Source: Bacteroidota bacterium (GTDB lineage: Bacteria; Bacteroidota; Bacteroidia; Bacteroidales; F082). Taken from it: a stretch of 64,000 bases of DNA. This document shows, one piece after another, positions 24,421-33,135 of this stretch; positions within the stretch are counted from its first letter, which is position 1; every line of letters begins with the position of its first letter. The notes below the pieces were generated by a model. It saw only the letters and a program-made list of their open reading frames with translations. It did not search any database and was not told where the DNA came from. Position numbers and translations under genes: made by a program. The stretch is taken from the NCBI GenBank assembly GCA_016715945.1, contig JADJXJ010000003.1:1-64000 (forward strand). Reading direction: 5' to 3'.

Positions 24421-25160
24421 ACAAGCCAATGCCCGAAATAGGTTTTGTATTATACGGAGCCACGCCGGCACAACTCGGCAAGCTTCGCGCCTGGGCACGG
24501 AGGCTGGGCGCAGGTCGCGTGCTCTTCGTCGAAAACAAAGCCGGACATGCCGTTGGTGACGTTGTGCAGGGCGACAACCGATACAGCGAATTTTCGGCAT
24601 ACATACAACTTTGCAGGCTTTTCGTCGGTCCCGGCCCCTTCATCATTGTCAACGACACCTTGCTGCGTACGCATTGGACCTGGGGATGGCGGGAAATCAT
24701 GCGTAAGGCCCTGCATGCCGGGCTTCCGCAAGGGGCCATCACAGGCGATATCCGCCACGACCGCGACCACGTGGCGGGAAAACCGGCCACCTATCTGGCT
24801 TCATGGATATTTGGCATAGCAGGACGCAGCGAGCTGATCGCTTTTGAGCACGCCCTCACACAGGCGGTGCAACACAGCGATTCTCTGCCTGAGGCCTATC
24901 AAAACTGGCTCGACCGCTGGCTCAATCCTGGTCGGTTTTCGGGGGGATGGCACCGCAAAGCTACAGAGGCAGAGCGCCAGCGCAAACGTTTTTGTGTGAT
25001 TACCGAACATCGCCTGAGTCAGCTCCTGCCCGGATATGGATTGGATCTGGTCTCCATTGGTACCTTCAGCCCAATCCGGTATCGCATGATCAGGATAGCC
25101 GACAGGTTACGCACCAGAGCTGCAGCCATCCGCGAACACATCCGCTCCCGTGCCTTCTGA
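24417..25160 (+). CDS. Uncharacterised protein, possible GT-A-like glycosyltransferase
   Basis: A 247-residue protein translationally coupled to the methyltransferase (ATGA overlap). The pattern IGFVLYGATPAQLGKLRAWA, then GDNRYSEFSAYIQLCRLF and GPFIIVNDTLLRTHW recalls glycosyltransferases in which an N-x-x-EF-S/A segment precedes a short acidic motif, but the match is too weak to assign a family. There is no membrane segment or signal peptide. Its position after the flippase and methyltransferase suggests a role in the same glycan pathway. Confidence 0.6.
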   Translation: MNKPMPEIGFVLYGATPAQLGKLRAWARRLGAGRVLFVENKAGHAVGDVVQGDNRYSEFSAYIQLCRLFVGPGPFIIVNDTLLRTHWTWGWREIMRKALHAGLPQGAITGDIRHDRDHVAGKPATYLASWIFGIAGRSELIAFEHALTQAVQHSDSLPEAYQNWLDRWLNPGRFSGGWHRKATEAERQRKRFCVITEHRLSQLLPGYGLDLVSIGTFSPIRYRMIRIADRLRTRAAAIREHIRSRAF

Positions 25161-25376
25161 GCACCCTTTGTACGACAGCAACAACCTCTGGCCTGACTCC
25201 AGTTAACTGAACAGAGTCCAAAAAAATATCCCCTGATACAATTGTTTTGCCCGCCACCCTACGAATCTTTCTATCCTAAACAATGGAACACAGATCACAC
25301 TGATCATGCTGATTTTCACGGTGTCTCGTCCTGAAATAGGTTGACAAAAAATCAACTTAAATTAGGACAAGAAAAG

Positions 25377-25712
25377 ATGAAAAAGTACGATCAAAAATTA
25401 AAGGAACGGGTAATAGCAGATTACCTGTCGGGCGGTGGCACTTACCGCCATTTGCAAGCCAAGTATGGCATCAGTTTCCAAATCATACATCAATGGGTTC
25501 AGGATTTTAAGGGCAAGGGCACCAAATCTCTGAAGCCGTCCAAACAAGCGGATGTAAAGCCTATGGAGGATTTACCTAAGGAGGTAAAGCTATTGCAGCA
25601 TGAACTGCGGCAGGCAAGGCTTTACAACAAGCTGTTGGAGGCGTTGGTGGATATTGGCAAGGAGCAATACGGCATTGACCTGCGAAAAAAGCATGGCACC
25701 AAGCAGTCTTGA
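25377..25712 (+). CDS. IS3-family transposase OrfA
   Basis: About 111 residues from ATG 25377 (MKKYDQKLKERVIADYLSGG). It has an N-terminal helix-turn-helix (TYRHLQAKYGISFQIIHQWV) that binds the terminal repeats and a C-terminal leucine-rich coiled coil (LPKEVKLLQHELRQARL). Its TGA overlaps the orfB start as TTGA. No A-rich slippery heptamer is seen at the junction, so translational coupling may replace the frameshift usual in this family. Confidence 0.92.
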   Translation: MKKYDQKLKERVIADYLSGGGTYRHLQAKYGISFQIIHQWVQDFKGKGTKSLKPSKQADVKPMEDLPKEVKLLQHELRQARLYNKLLEALVDIGKEQYGIDLRKKHGTKQS

Positions 25713-26626
25713 AAGTGGAGCAGCAGGAGCCTGACCGGGTAACCGGTTTGTGTTGCTCATTGCTTGGTTACAGCAGGCAAGCCTATTATCAGTACCAAAA
25801 ACAACAGGAAAAAGAGGCGTTTCAAGCGGAACTGATTGTGCAGGAAGTGCTTCGCCACCGAAAGCTGCAAAAGCGAATTGGAGGCAGGAAACTCTTTGGT
25901 ATGATGGACAGTTTCCTCCAGCAACACACCATCAGTATGGGCAGAGATGCCTTCTTTGATGTGTTGCGGGAGTATGGTTTGCTGGTTCGCGTTCGCAGAA
26001 GGAAAGCCAAAACCACTGATAGCGACCACCCTTACCGAAAGTATCCCAACCTGATAAAAGAGTTCATTCCCATTGCTGCCAACCAACTGTGGGTGTGTGA
26101 TATCACCTACATTGTTATTGGCGATGGCTTTGGCTATCTGAGCTTGATTACAGATGCCTTCAGTCGAAAGATTGTGGGATTTTGCCTTCATAAAACCCTA
26201 TCGGCAAAAGGCACTACTTTGGCACTGAAACAGGCACTGAAAAACAATCCAAACACCAAAGGTTTAATCCACCACAGCGATAGAGGCGTGCAATACTGCT
26301 GCCATGAGTATGTGGAAATACTGAAAAAAAACCGCATCAAAATATCCATGACTGAGAATGGCGACCCGCTGCAAAACGCCATTGCCGAAAGGGTAAACGG
26401 CATACTGAAAACAGAATTGCTGGAAGAAAGCTTCCAATCCTTTGCACATGCTCAAGAAGCGGTAGCTATTGCCATCAGCACCTACAACCATCTTCGCCCA
26501 CACAGCAGCATAGGCAACCTAACGCCTTTTGAGGCTCATTCCCTCAACAATGGTACAATGCCAAAACGCTTGTGGAAGAACTATTATCAACCTAAACAAA
26601 AGCAAGTGGATATGGAAGAGGTTTAG
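25709..26626 (+). CDS. IS3-family transposase OrfB (DDE integrase core)
   Basis: A 305-residue protein. An N-terminal HTH_21-like region (LLGYSRQAYYQYQKQQ ... RIGGRKLF) precedes the rve core. Catalytic residues are in VCDITYI (first Asp), HHSDRGVQY (second Asp) and NAIAERVNGILKTELL (Glu), followed by the conserved YNHLRPHSSIGNLTP. The reading frame is intact, so the element may be active. Start is TTG 25709. Confidence 0.93.
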   Translation: MKVEQQEPDRVTGLCCSLLGYSRQAYYQYQKQQEKEAFQAELIVQEVLRHRKLQKRIGGRKLFGMMDSFLQQHTISMGRDAFFDVLREYGLLVRVRRRKAKTTDSDHPYRKYPNLIKEFIPIAANQLWVCDITYIVIGDGFGYLSLITDAFSRKIVGFCLHKTLSAKGTTLALKQALKNNPNTKGLIHHSDRGVQYCCHEYVEILKKNRIKISMTENGDPLQNAIAERVNGILKTELLEESFQSFAHAQEAVAIAISTYNHLRPHSSIGNLTPFEAHSLNNGTMPKRLWKNYYQPKQKQVDMEEV

Positions 26627-26876
26627 GTTTTTTGAGGCATTGGGGCTTCTAAAGTAATTCAACGAAAAGCCGGATATTGCTACCCGGCTTCATAAACGAA
26701 TTACTTCGTCAGCCACCGACTTATTTCCTGGTGAGTTGCTCCTCAGCATTGCTCACTTCCGCTTTCATCGGCAATGCAAAATTAAAATCGTTAAGCGGAT
26801 TTAGGACTAAAAACAAAATGTAAATTTGTGTCAGGCGAGTCATCAAAAAAGTGTCAACTTTTTTTAGGACGAGACA

Positions 26877-27164
26877 CGGATACAACCACCTACAACCATC
26901 GACAACCACGACAACTCCCACAACCACGACAACTCCCACAACTACGACAACCTCCCTTAACCCGCAACTCCTAACCCGTAACAAACTACCCGCCACCCCT
27001 CGAATCTTTCTATCCTCAACAATGGAATACAGATCACACTGATCAGGCTGATTTTCACGGATACAACCACGACAACTCCCACAACTACGACAACCTCCCG
27101 TAACCCGCCACCCGTAACCCGCCACCAATCTCATCCCTTCGTAGGGAAAACAACACCTAATCAT
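26877..27164. repeat. Microsatellite-like ACAACC/GTTGTC repeat tract and duplicated IS target
   Basis: Runs of ACAACCACGACAACTCC-type triplets at 26880-26960 and 27063-27095, with a CCCGTAACCCGCC unit after them. The segment 26989-27060 is about 90% identical to 25250-25321 just left of the IS and continues unbroken through TTTTCACGGATACAACCAC; this shows the pre-insertion state of the target. No gene is supported; long frames here are low-complexity (Thr/Pro). Confidence 0.75.
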
Positions 27165-27172
27165 TACATTTG
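27165..27172 (+). promoter_or_regulatory. Putative -7 box for the exopolysaccharide operon
   Basis: TACATTTG matches TAnnTTTG and lies 20 nt before the ATG of the Wzz-like gene, after the repeat tract. It is the first promoter-like element ahead of the block at 27.2-35.7 kb. Confidence 0.5.
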
Positions 27173-27192
27173 CGTTTTCAAATCTGCCTTAA

Positions 27193-28254
27193 ATGGGTAA
27201 CAAACAACCACATCAAAGCCCACTCACGGCCACTTTCAGCCTTACCCAGCTTGCCGGAATGCTGGGGGCGCCTGCAGCTGTATTGCTGAAGCATTGGTGG
27301 AAGATTGGCCTGGCATTGCTGGCCGGACTGTTTGCAGGCTACCTTGCCGGACACTTCCTGCTAAAACCCAAATACCGCGCTGTTTACATCATTGCTGCCG
27401 AAGAAGAACAAACGCCCGGCATCGAACGCCTGGCTGCCCAGATAGGTCTCGACATGGGCCTGAGCAATCCCGGGGGCGTGTTCAGGGGCGAAAGCCTGGT
27501 ACATCTTTTCCTTACCCGCAGCATGCTCGAGCGGGCGCTGCTTACCCCCATCGAACACAATGGCGTCTCCACCACCCCCGCAGCACTCTTTTTTGCAGGC
27601 ACTTCACATGCCGGTAAAGAGGTCTTTAAGGAAGTCAAATTTGTACCTAACCAAAGAGATGTGGATCCCCTGGCCGACTCCGCACTCTATTTAACCCAGA
27701 AATACCTCCGCGAAAAAGTACTGTCGGTGGACAAACCCGACAAAAAAATGGGATTTATTTACGTCCGGGTCACCCACCGCGACCCCCTCCTTGCCGCAAC
27801 TTTCAGCAAGCTGCTCATCAACACTGTCAAAGATTTCTACATCGAATCTGTCACTGTGAAAGCCCGCAACAATGTGGAAGTCCTGCGCAACGAAGCCGAC
27901 TCGGTGCAAAAGCTGCTTTTGGGCAACCTGGTGGCCAGCGCCACAGCCACCGACCTCAACATCAACCCACTTTGGGAACGCATGAGGATAGAGCAAAACC
28001 GTTCGGTCATCAACCTCCAGGTAACCATTGCCCTGTATGCCGAGCTGATGAAAAACCTCAAACTTGCCGAGATAGCTCTGCGCAAGCAAACACCACTCAT
28101 TCAGGTGATCGAAGAACCCCGCTTCCCCCTCGAGCGCGCCGGACTCAAACCCTGGCAGCTTGCATTGCTTGCGGGTTTTGTAAGTTTTGCAGTTGCTGCT
28201 GCGCTGGCCTGGTTTGCCGGCACCCAAACCGAAAATCGCAGCCATGCTTCGTAA
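27193..28254 (+). CDS. Wzz-like polysaccharide chain-length determinant / co-polymerase
   Basis: A 353-residue protein with the Wzz topology: a membrane helix near 37-60 (KIGLALLAGLFAGYLAGHFLL), a long periplasmic region with coiled-coil potential (KARNNVEVLRNEADSVQKLL), and a second helix near 322-345 preceded by the family-typical Pro-rich EEPRFPLERAGLKPWQ. There is no cytoplasmic Walker motif, so no fused tyrosine kinase. It sets the modal chain length with the polymerase encoded next, whose start overlaps its last 11 nt. Confidence 0.87.
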   Translation: MGNKQPHQSPLTATFSLTQLAGMLGAPAAVLLKHWWKIGLALLAGLFAGYLAGHFLLKPKYRAVYIIAAEEEQTPGIERLAAQIGLDMGLSNPGGVFRGESLVHLFLTRSMLERALLTPIEHNGVSTTPAALFFAGTSHAGKEVFKEVKFVPNQRDVDPLADSALYLTQKYLREKVLSVDKPDKKMGFIYVRVTHRDPLLAATFSKLLINTVKDFYIESVTVKARNNVEVLRNEADSVQKLLLGNLVASATATDLNINPLWERMRIEQNRSVINLQVTIALYAELMKNLKLAEIALRKQTPLIQVIEEPRFPLERAGLKPWQLALLAGFVSFAVAAALAWFAGTQTENRSHAS

Positions 28255-29509
28255 GCTGCTTGGTGTCCTGCTTTTTCTGCCCAACCTCACCCCTGCCGGT
28301 CCCCTTTTCAGGTCCGAGATTTTTCCGTGGTCTTTCCTCTATGCTTTTCGCACCAGCCTCAGGCTAAGTTGGCCCTACCTGGCTTTTCTGGCATATCTGT
28401 CGCTCTCGGCCCTCTTCATGCTGCCACGCCTGCCTTCGCCCCTGGTGGGCGCACGAGCGCTCTTTGCCTTTGTCAATGCCACAATCATCTTTTTTGCCCT
28501 CATCAATTGCAGCGAAAAAGAATACCGCTTCCTCAATAAAGCCGTCGGTGTGGTGCTGCTGGTGCAGGTGGTGGTCAGTTTGCTGCAGTTCAGCGATTTG
28601 TTTCCTAAATTCCTTTTGCCGCTGATGTATTTTCTCATCGAGCGGTTCACTGCGGGCATCTACGGGGGCGGCAGGGGAGTGGCCGGCCTGTATGCCGAGC
28701 CGGCTTATGCCGCAGTGGCTGTGCACTATTTCTTTGCCTACCTCATGCTCATTCACCGTGGCGATACCCGCAAATGGTATGTCATCGCGCTGATTGCAGC
28801 CCTGGCGGTCTTCGATATTTTCATCCTGCGGTCGTTTGTCGGACTGGTCATGTTTGTGCTTTACATCATCACCCTGTTCAACCGCAGACAATTGCTGTGG
28901 GCTGGCCTGATCAGCCTGTTTGCACTTGCTGTGCTCATACATAGCCTGGGTCCGAGGGACGATGCACCCCGGGCCATTACCATTGCCTACAACCTGATCT
29001 TCGAGCAGGAATACACCGACTTCATCCCCTGGCTGGTCGAAAACTCCGGATTCCGCTTCGTCAGTGTCTGGGGAGCTTATGTTTACGGTTTGGTGCATCC
29101 TTTGGGCGCTGGTATCGGGGCATGGAGCAATGCCAGCATTGTTGCCATGGAGGCCCTGGGACTGCCCGCCGAAACCATCGCCCACTTTGCAAGCGAACAT
29201 GGAGGACAGTTCGAAGGGGTGCGACCGACGGCTTTTGCCGCAGGCCTCATGCTCGAGGGCGGAATAGTGGCCCTGGCCATCTTCCTGCTTACGTTTGTGC
29301 CCTACCTAAGCAGAACCGAAATGCTCACCAACCGCCATGCCCGACCCATCTGGTTGTTTTTCGTTTTCAACACCTTTGCCCTGGGCAGCATTGGCGACCC
29401 CATCCCTTTCGCAATGCTCGCCCTGAGCTACCGAACTATATTCCCCCCTGAAGAACCGGAAAATCATGTGGACGAAAGCCTTGCCAATCAAACATCACCC
29501 CTTGGCTGA
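28244..29509 (+). CDS. O-antigen ligase/polymerase-like membrane protein (Wzy_C type)
   Basis: About 421 residues from ATG 28244 (MLRKLLGVLLFLPNL), chosen over 28187, which lies deep in the Wzz gene. About eleven hydrophobic segments. The large periplasmic loop holds the region FRFVSVWGAYVYGLVHPLGAGIGAW, and the end reads VRPTAFAAGLMLEGGIVALAIFLLTF, as in Wzy_C proteins. Next to Wzz, Wza and Wzi it is most likely the Wzy polymerase of this exopolysaccharide; ligase activity cannot be excluded. Confidence 0.8.
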   Translation: MLRKLLGVLLFLPNLTPAGPLFRSEIFPWSFLYAFRTSLRLSWPYLAFLAYLSLSALFMLPRLPSPLVGARALFAFVNATIIFFALINCSEKEYRFLNKAVGVVLLVQVVVSLLQFSDLFPKFLLPLMYFLIERFTAGIYGGGRGVAGLYAEPAYAAVAVHYFFAYLMLIHRGDTRKWYVIALIAALAVFDIFILRSFVGLVMFVLYIITLFNRRQLLWAGLISLFALAVLIHSLGPRDDAPRAITIAYNLIFEQEYTDFIPWLVENSGFRFVSVWGAYVYGLVHPLGAGIGAWSNASIVAMEALGLPAETIAHFASEHGGQFEGVRPTAFAAGLMLEGGIVALAIFLLTFVPYLSRTEMLTNRHARPIWLFFVFNTFALGSIGDPIPFAMLALSYRTIFPPEEPENHVDESLANQTSPLG

Positions 29510-29700
29510 CAACAACTAACTAAAAAACAGCATATTGCACGAGGTGAAGTTAGATCATGACATCAAGCCTGATAAAAACATATCATGATATACCTGGTAT
29601 TTTGAAACCTGATTTTCCCCTCCAATCAACCTCTCCTCCGACCTCATGCAGCTTTATTTTTTCCAGGCTGCGCAACCTTTTATTGCAGCATCATATCTGC

Positions 29701-29708
29701 TAAATTTG
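29701..29708 (+). promoter_or_regulatory. Putative -7 box for the GT2 gene
   Basis: TAAATTTG matches TAnnTTTG, with an upstream ATTG 15-18 nt before it. It lies 20 nt before the TTG start of the GT2 gene, in the 219-nt gap after the polymerase gene; nothing else is seen in that gap. Confidence 0.45.
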
Positions 29709-29728
29709 CTACACGAAATTGTTCCGTT

Positions 29729-30508
29729 TTGCAATACACCCAACCAGCAGTATCGGTCATCATGCCCTGCTACAATTCGGCCGGCACCATAGCAGGAAGC
29801 ATAGATGCTGTGCTCAACCAAACCTTCGACAAGTTCGAACTCCTCATTCTCGACGACGGCTCGACCGACAAAACCATTGAAATTGTCCGCGGATTTGAAC
29901 GCAACGACCAAAGGGTCAGGCTGATTTGCTCCAAACAGAACAGGGGAGTGGTGCGCATGCGCAATATAGGTACCAGGCTGGCCAAAGGCAGCTGGATTGC
30001 GTTCTGCGATTCGGATGATGTGTGGGTGCCACAGAAACTCGAGTGGCAATTGAAGCTGGCCAGCCAACGTCCGGGAACCAACCTCTTGTATTCCGCGGTG
30101 TATTATGCACGGGAGCGCAATCCCCATGCCCGCCAGCTGGTACGCCTCCTGCCTGATGCCACCTACCACGACATGCTCAAAACCAATGCCATCCCAATGA
30201 GCTCGTCCATGTATCTGGTCGAAGCCCTCGGTAAGCTATACTTCCGGCCGGTGCCCGCACACCTGGTTCACGAAGATTATGCCTTCTGGCTTGATGTGTT
30301 TCGCTCCGGCAAAGTTCGCGCTGCATACCTCGACAAACCTACCACAATTATTTTGCTTCGTAAAGGATCACGCTCTTCAAACCCGCTGCGCGCAGCCCGC
30401 TCACACCTGTCTATCCTGTTGTCCGAAAACAGCCTGCCGTGGTTCAAAGTCATTTGGTATATGATCATCTACATCAGCATTGCTACACGAAAAAGACTGC
30501 CTTTCTGA
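29729..30508 (+). CDS. Glycosyltransferase family 2 (GT-A)
   Basis: A 259-residue inverting GT2 enzyme starting at TTG 29729. The nucleotide-sugar motif is VSVIMPCYNSAGTIAGSIDA, followed by LLILDDGSTDKT and the metal-binding DSDD in FCDSDDVWVPQKLEWQL. The C-terminal helix is amphipathic and positively charged (ATRKRLPF), compatible with membrane association. It adds a sugar during assembly of the exopolysaccharide unit; the donor is unknown. It lies between the polymerase and Wzi genes. Confidence 0.88.
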   Translation: MQYTQPAVSVIMPCYNSAGTIAGSIDAVLNQTFDKFELLILDDGSTDKTIEIVRGFERNDQRVRLICSKQNRGVVRMRNIGTRLAKGSWIAFCDSDDVWVPQKLEWQLKLASQRPGTNLLYSAVYYARERNPHARQLVRLLPDATYHDMLKTNAIPMSSSMYLVEALGKLYFRPVPAHLVHEDYAFWLDVFRSGKVRAAYLDKPTTIILLRKGSRSSNPLRAARSHLSILLSENSLPWFKVIWYMIIYISIATRKRLPF

Positions 30509-30626
30509 ATTGGAATCACATTTACAATTCGCGGATGAATCTTCTTGTCTGGCTTGCAGGGAGCATTAGCGTTCAATAATTCTCTGACAATTAACAGTTC
30601 TTGTGATATCTCTTCAGGCTTTTTTT

Positions 30627-30634
30627 TAGTTTTG
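30627..30634 (+). promoter_or_regulatory. Putative -7 box for the Wzi gene
   Basis: TAGTTTTG matches TAnnTTTG and lies 21 nt before ATG 30656, which supports that start over the longer frame from 30545. Confidence 0.45.
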
Positions 30635-30655
30635 CGCACGAATGCTATCCGTCGA

Positions 30656-32467
30656 ATGACCAGCCATCGGCACATAAATAGAATCTCCGTTATCTCTTCG
30701 ATTGCAGCTTGTCTGATCGTACTGGCTTCGGCCAATACCTGCTCGCAGACGCTGCCGGTGGGTCTGCCATTTTTTGAGGATGCTTTCCGGATGTCGCAAC
30801 TTCAGGGCAGGTTCGATGCCAATGTCTCCTTTAGCATCCGGCCCTTGCAACCCGGCCGCCTTGCGCAACCGTACGACCTGCTCCGATGTGCACAAAAACT
30901 TCTCACCGACGATACCCTTTGCCCGGATGTGGCGCCTTCTATGCGTCTGCACATCCAACGCAACGAAAACAGGAAATGGACTGCCAAACGACAGGCCGGT
31001 TTTGAGGAAGCCAATTTCAGATTAGAGCTTATGCCGGTAGTCACACGCACCCGCTTCAATGGCCATCACCCTTACGGCTGGTCCGATGGTCCGATGGTGC
31101 CTGCGAAAGGTTTGCAGCAGTTTTTCTCGGCTGGTGTTTATCTTAAGGCGGGAATACTCGAAATGCAGTTCATGCCCGAACTGGTCTATGCCCAAAACAA
31201 GCCTTTTCAGAATCCTCCGGTCAGGCCACGCGATATCGACCTGCCGGAGCGCATGGGTCAGGACGAATACTTCCGCTTATTTCCCGGACAGTCGTTCGTC
31301 CGGCTGCACCTCGGCCCGGTAGCTATGGGCTATTCCACCGAAAACCTCTGGTATGGCCCGGGACTTAGAAACAGCATCGTACTCACCAACAATGCGCCAG
31401 GATTCAGGCACTTCAGCCTGATGACCAACCGCCCGGTGCACACCCCTGTGGGCACATTCGAAGCCCACATGGCAGCCGGACGTCTGCATCGCAGCGGGTT
31501 CATCTGGCCCCTCAGGTATGCCGACGGGGTCTGGCCCCCGGTTGCCGGCGATGTGGTGCCCGATACCATCAACGGAACCAAACCTTATGGATACACCAAT
31601 ACCATGGCCCTGGCCTGGCAACCCAAATGGCTTCCCGGACTTTTCCTGGGGGCCACACGGGCCGTACAGGCCAAAGGCGACCCGGACAACTTTTTGGATT
31701 ATTTCAAAATACTTTACCTGAGTGCACGTGGTGAGAACCTCACCAACCTTCCGCCAGACGCCCAGGTGCTCAACCGGAACCAGCTCGCATCGGTTTTTTT
31801 TAGGTACCTGTTTAAGGAATCCGGCGCAGAAATTTATATGGAGATAGGCAGAGAGGATTTCTGGTACGACTTTCAGGACCTGTTGACCCGCCTTCAGTAC
31901 TCCACCGCCTACAATTTCGGGTTCAGGAAGATTCTCAGCTTGCAAAAGAAAAACCATTGGTTGGAGACATCAGCCGAATACACCAAAGTGCAGGCGCCTT
32001 TTGGCAATATGGTAAGCCCCGGAACTTCCGGCTACAGTTTCTATACACATGGTGCGCTGAAAGGCTGGACACATCTCGGCCAGGTGCTGGGCGCCGGCAT
32101 AGGCCCGGGCAGCAATATGATGACCTTCGGCATCCGCAGGGGATGGGGTCAACGAAGTTTGGGCCTCCATTTCGAACGTGTGGCCTACAACGAAGACCTT
32201 TTCTATACCTCCATTCCCTACCTGCGTCTGGGTTCAGGAGCCAACCCTTTTTTCGTGGATGTCAGCAAACATTTCGTGGACTGGGGCTTCCTGCTCAGCC
32301 ACCAAAACCACCTGGGTAAACTGAAAGTTGATATACACCTTCATATCTTAAAAACCTACAACTTCCAATGGAACTACGATCCAAACGGTCAACCCGACCC
32401 GTTCCGTTTTCCGGGGATCAATCCCTGGTCGGTCAACGCCGGGATGAACCTGATGTATATGTTCTGA
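30656..32467 (+). CDS. Wzi-family outer-membrane capsule assembly protein
   Basis: About 603 residues from ATG 30656. A signal peptide is visible (ISVISSIAACLIVLASANTCSQ). The rest is rich in alternating aromatic/polar beta strands of an outer-membrane barrel. Family signatures are GYSTENLWYGPGLRNSIVLTNNAPGF, TPVGTFEAHMAAGRL and the terminal FPGINPWSVNAGMNLMYMF. Wzi proteins anchor or organise capsule at the surface. The longer frame upstream of 30656 lacks a signal sequence at its start. The phosphoglycosyl transferase gene follows after 11 nt. Confidence 0.85.
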   Translation: MTSHRHINRISVISSIAACLIVLASANTCSQTLPVGLPFFEDAFRMSQLQGRFDANVSFSIRPLQPGRLAQPYDLLRCAQKLLTDDTLCPDVAPSMRLHIQRNENRKWTAKRQAGFEEANFRLELMPVVTRTRFNGHHPYGWSDGPMVPAKGLQQFFSAGVYLKAGILEMQFMPELVYAQNKPFQNPPVRPRDIDLPERMGQDEYFRLFPGQSFVRLHLGPVAMGYSTENLWYGPGLRNSIVLTNNAPGFRHFSLMTNRPVHTPVGTFEAHMAAGRLHRSGFIWPLRYADGVWPPVAGDVVPDTINGTKPYGYTNTMALAWQPKWLPGLFLGATRAVQAKGDPDNFLDYFKILYLSARGENLTNLPPDAQVLNRNQLASVFFRYLFKESGAEIYMEIGREDFWYDFQDLLTRLQYSTAYNFGFRKILSLQKKNHWLETSAEYTKVQAPFGNMVSPGTSGYSFYTHGALKGWTHLGQVLGAGIGPGSNMMTFGIRRGWGQRSLGLHFERVAYNEDLFYTSIPYLRLGSGANPFFVDVSKHFVDWGFLLSHQNHLGKLKVDIHLHILKTYNFQWNYDPNGQPDPFRFPGINPWSVNAGMNLMYMF

Positions 32468-32478
32468 AGCAGCGCAGG

Positions 32479-33135
32479 ATGAACGGTCATAAAATGCCTA
32501 ACGGTACAGCCAGGCATCATGACTCCTCCTATAATCCGGGGATTCAGACGGATGCTTTTGTCAATTCCTACCTGCTGAGCAGGCAAAAAAGAGCCTTCGA
32601 CATAATGCTTAGTCTGGCCATGCTGCCCTTTGCCATCCCTGCCGGAATCGTTTGCTGGATGCTGGTTTCGCTCACCATGGGATTTCCTGTCATTTTTGCC
32701 CAGCATCGTGTGGGACTTAACGGGAAGGTTTTTGTCATGTACAAGTTTCGTTCCATCCGCCGCACTTCCGACACCTCCAACGGTACTAAACATCATCACA
32801 ACGACATCACCCCGGTCGGGCGCATCCTGAGGATGTTCCGCCTCGATGAGCTGCCTCAAATCTATAATATCCTACGCGGCGAGATGAGCTGGGTGGGACC
32901 AAGGCCCGAAATTCCACACTATGTGGAAATCTTCTCCGGAAAGCACCCCGATTTTAATGCACGGCACAATGCCCTGCCTGGCATCACAGGTTTGGCCCAG
33001 GTGCGCAACCCCAATGCCACCCCAAACGATAACCTTGAGAAACTCGTGCACGACCTCGAATACATCCGCAAAGCCAACCTGCTCACCGACCTGAAAATTT
33101 TGATCAGCACTGCATTAGTCGTCATCAATAAATGA
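32479..33135 (+). CDS. Initiating phosphoglycosyl transferase (bacterial sugar transferase family)
   Basis: About 218 residues from ATG 32479, preceded by the weak AGGA-type site GCGCAGG; starts further upstream would lie inside wzi. A re-entrant membrane helix (RAFDIMLSLAMLPFAIPAGIVCWML) leads into the catalytic domain: QHRVGLNGKVFVMYKFRSI, the Asp-Glu dyad in FRLDELPQIYNIL, EMSWVGPRPEI and PGITGLAQV. It loads the first sugar phosphate on undecaprenyl phosphate. It is coupled to the wza-like gene by an ATGA overlap. This is a second, intact initiating enzyme besides the broken one at 7.0 kb. Confidence 0.9.
   Translation: MNGHKMPNGTARHHDSSYNPGIQTDAFVNSYLLSRQKRAFDIMLSLAMLPFAIPAGIVCWMLVSLTMGFPVIFAQHRVGLNGKVFVMYKFRSIRRTSDTSNGTKHHHNDITPVGRILRMFRLDELPQIYNILRGEMSWVGPRPEIPHYVEIFSGKHPDFNARHNALPGITGLAQVRNPNATPNDNLEKLVHDLEYIRKANLLTDLKILISTALVVINK

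Larger units (their letters stand above)
25322..26876 (+). mobile_element. Complete IS3-family insertion sequence, 1555 bp
   Basis: Terminal inverted repeats start TGTCTCGTCCTGAAATAGG at 25322 and, on the minus strand, TGTCTCGTCCTAAAAAAAG ending at 26876; both continue to GTTGACA. The element starts TG and ends CA and is flanked by a 3-bp direct repeat CGG (25319-25321 and 26877-26879). It carries orfA and orfB, then about 250 bp of non-coding sequence with an AAGCCGG / CCGGCTT hairpin at 26667-26690. It interrupts a short repeat whose uninterrupted copy lies at 26989-27075. Confidence 0.93.

Noticed and set aside
26851..27042. Frame encoding a Thr/Pro low-complexity peptide
   Set aside because: It is a translation of the ACAACC microsatellite and has no start context or codon conservation.
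26721..27164. 147-codon minus-strand frame across the IS right end
   Set aside because: It spans the IS terminal repeat and the microsatellite, so it cannot be an ancestral gene.
30545..30655. N-terminal extension of the Wzi protein
   Set aside because: It contains a -7 promoter box (30627-30634), and a good signal peptide starts only after ATG 30656.
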